Below the pieces are notes generated by a model that saw only the letters and a list, made by a program, of their open reading frames with translations, had not been told where the DNA came from and did no database searches. From CAYLVJ01 sp964501525 (GTDB lineage: Bacteria; Patescibacteriota; Minisyncoccia; Minisyncoccales; CAYTKG01): DNA of 5,319 nt. The stretch spans positions 1-5,319 of the forward strand of contig CAZCSI010000033.1 of the NCBI GenBank assembly GCA_964501525.1, read 5' to 3'. Positions 5,241-5,319 of this stretch are shown here, one piece after another (within the stretch, counting starts at the first letter, position 1; every line of letters begins with the position of its first letter). A program made the position numbers and the translations under genes.

Positions 5241-5319
5241 AGTTTTTAAGCTTAACTTTTTAAAATTATTTTAAAGGCACAAAAACAAACCCTTTATGTT
5301 CTTTTCTTGTCCACCTGCC
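5241..5319. other. AT-rich upstream region of the envelope operon
   Basis: These bases, plus 5181-5240 if the start at 5180 is right, form the 5' region of the ligase gene. It is AT-rich, with TTAAAATAATTTTAA and TTAAGCTTAA nearly or fully palindromic, but no pair of boxes fits a -35/-10 promoter well. The operon promoter may be weak, or may lie beyond the window edge. Confidence 0.4.
5306..5319. repeat. Possible half of a palindromic element at the right edge
   Basis: The last bases read CTTGTCCACCTGCC. Its GTCCACC heptamer (5309-5315) also occurs at 7-13 next to the left edge. Both copies sit at the extreme ends and are GC-rich in otherwise AT-rich flanks, which suggests that the window was broken at similar hairpin-forming sequences. 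The other arm is not visible, so this stays tentative. Confidence 0.3.

Noticed and set aside
5181..5319. Possible promoters for the ligase operon (for example TGGACA or TTTGTT with AT-rich -10-like sequence)
   Set aside because: No -35-like box has a good -10 at 16-18 bases; in such AT-rich sequence partial matches are expected.

Overview
The window reads as a piece of a Patescibacteria (Candidate Phyla Radiation, probably Parcubacteria-like) genome. The reasons are the moderately low GC, very compact minus-strand genes, a fused O-antigen-ligase/TPR membrane protein of a kind common in that group, an L7/L12 with a lysine/glutamate-rich N-terminal extension, and ribosomal genes without Shine-Dalgarno sites. 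This placement is inference from gene character, not a phylogenetic result. Genes end in TGA, TGA, TAG, TAA and TAG, so TGA is a normal stop; that argues against the TGA-recoding Gracilibacteria/Absconditabacteria.

All five genes lie on the minus strand, so transcription runs from the right end to the left. First comes an envelope block: a polytopic O-antigen-ligase-like protein with a C-terminal TPR array (5180-2781), then the endolytic transglycosylase MltG (2779-1754, one base after the previous stop), then a DJ-1/PfpI-family protein (1757-1230, overlapping the mltG stop by 4 bases). The spacing suggests one transcript. Strong Shine-Dalgarno sites precede the first two genes and favour specific starts.

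The second block is rplJ-rplL (L10 and L7/L12, 1068-50), with an 8-base gap between the genes. It has its own promoter (TTGACT, 17-base spacer, TATCAT) embedded in the last codons of the PfpI gene, followed by a well-formed L10 leader RNA and an intrinsic terminator before rplJ. The leader carries two identical 8-nt arms that compete for the same partner. This is the expected layout for autogenous transcription attenuation by the L10(L12)4 complex, and it is the most interesting element in the window.

The only noncoding stretches are the leader (1069-1229), about 79-139 bases upstream of the ligase gene, and 49 bases after rplL. Both window ends stop inside short GC-rich sequences sharing GTCCACC, each looking like half of a hairpin. 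The window may therefore be a short contig broken at palindromic or terminator-like sequences. No tRNA, rRNA, CRISPR array, insertion sequence or phage gene was seen.
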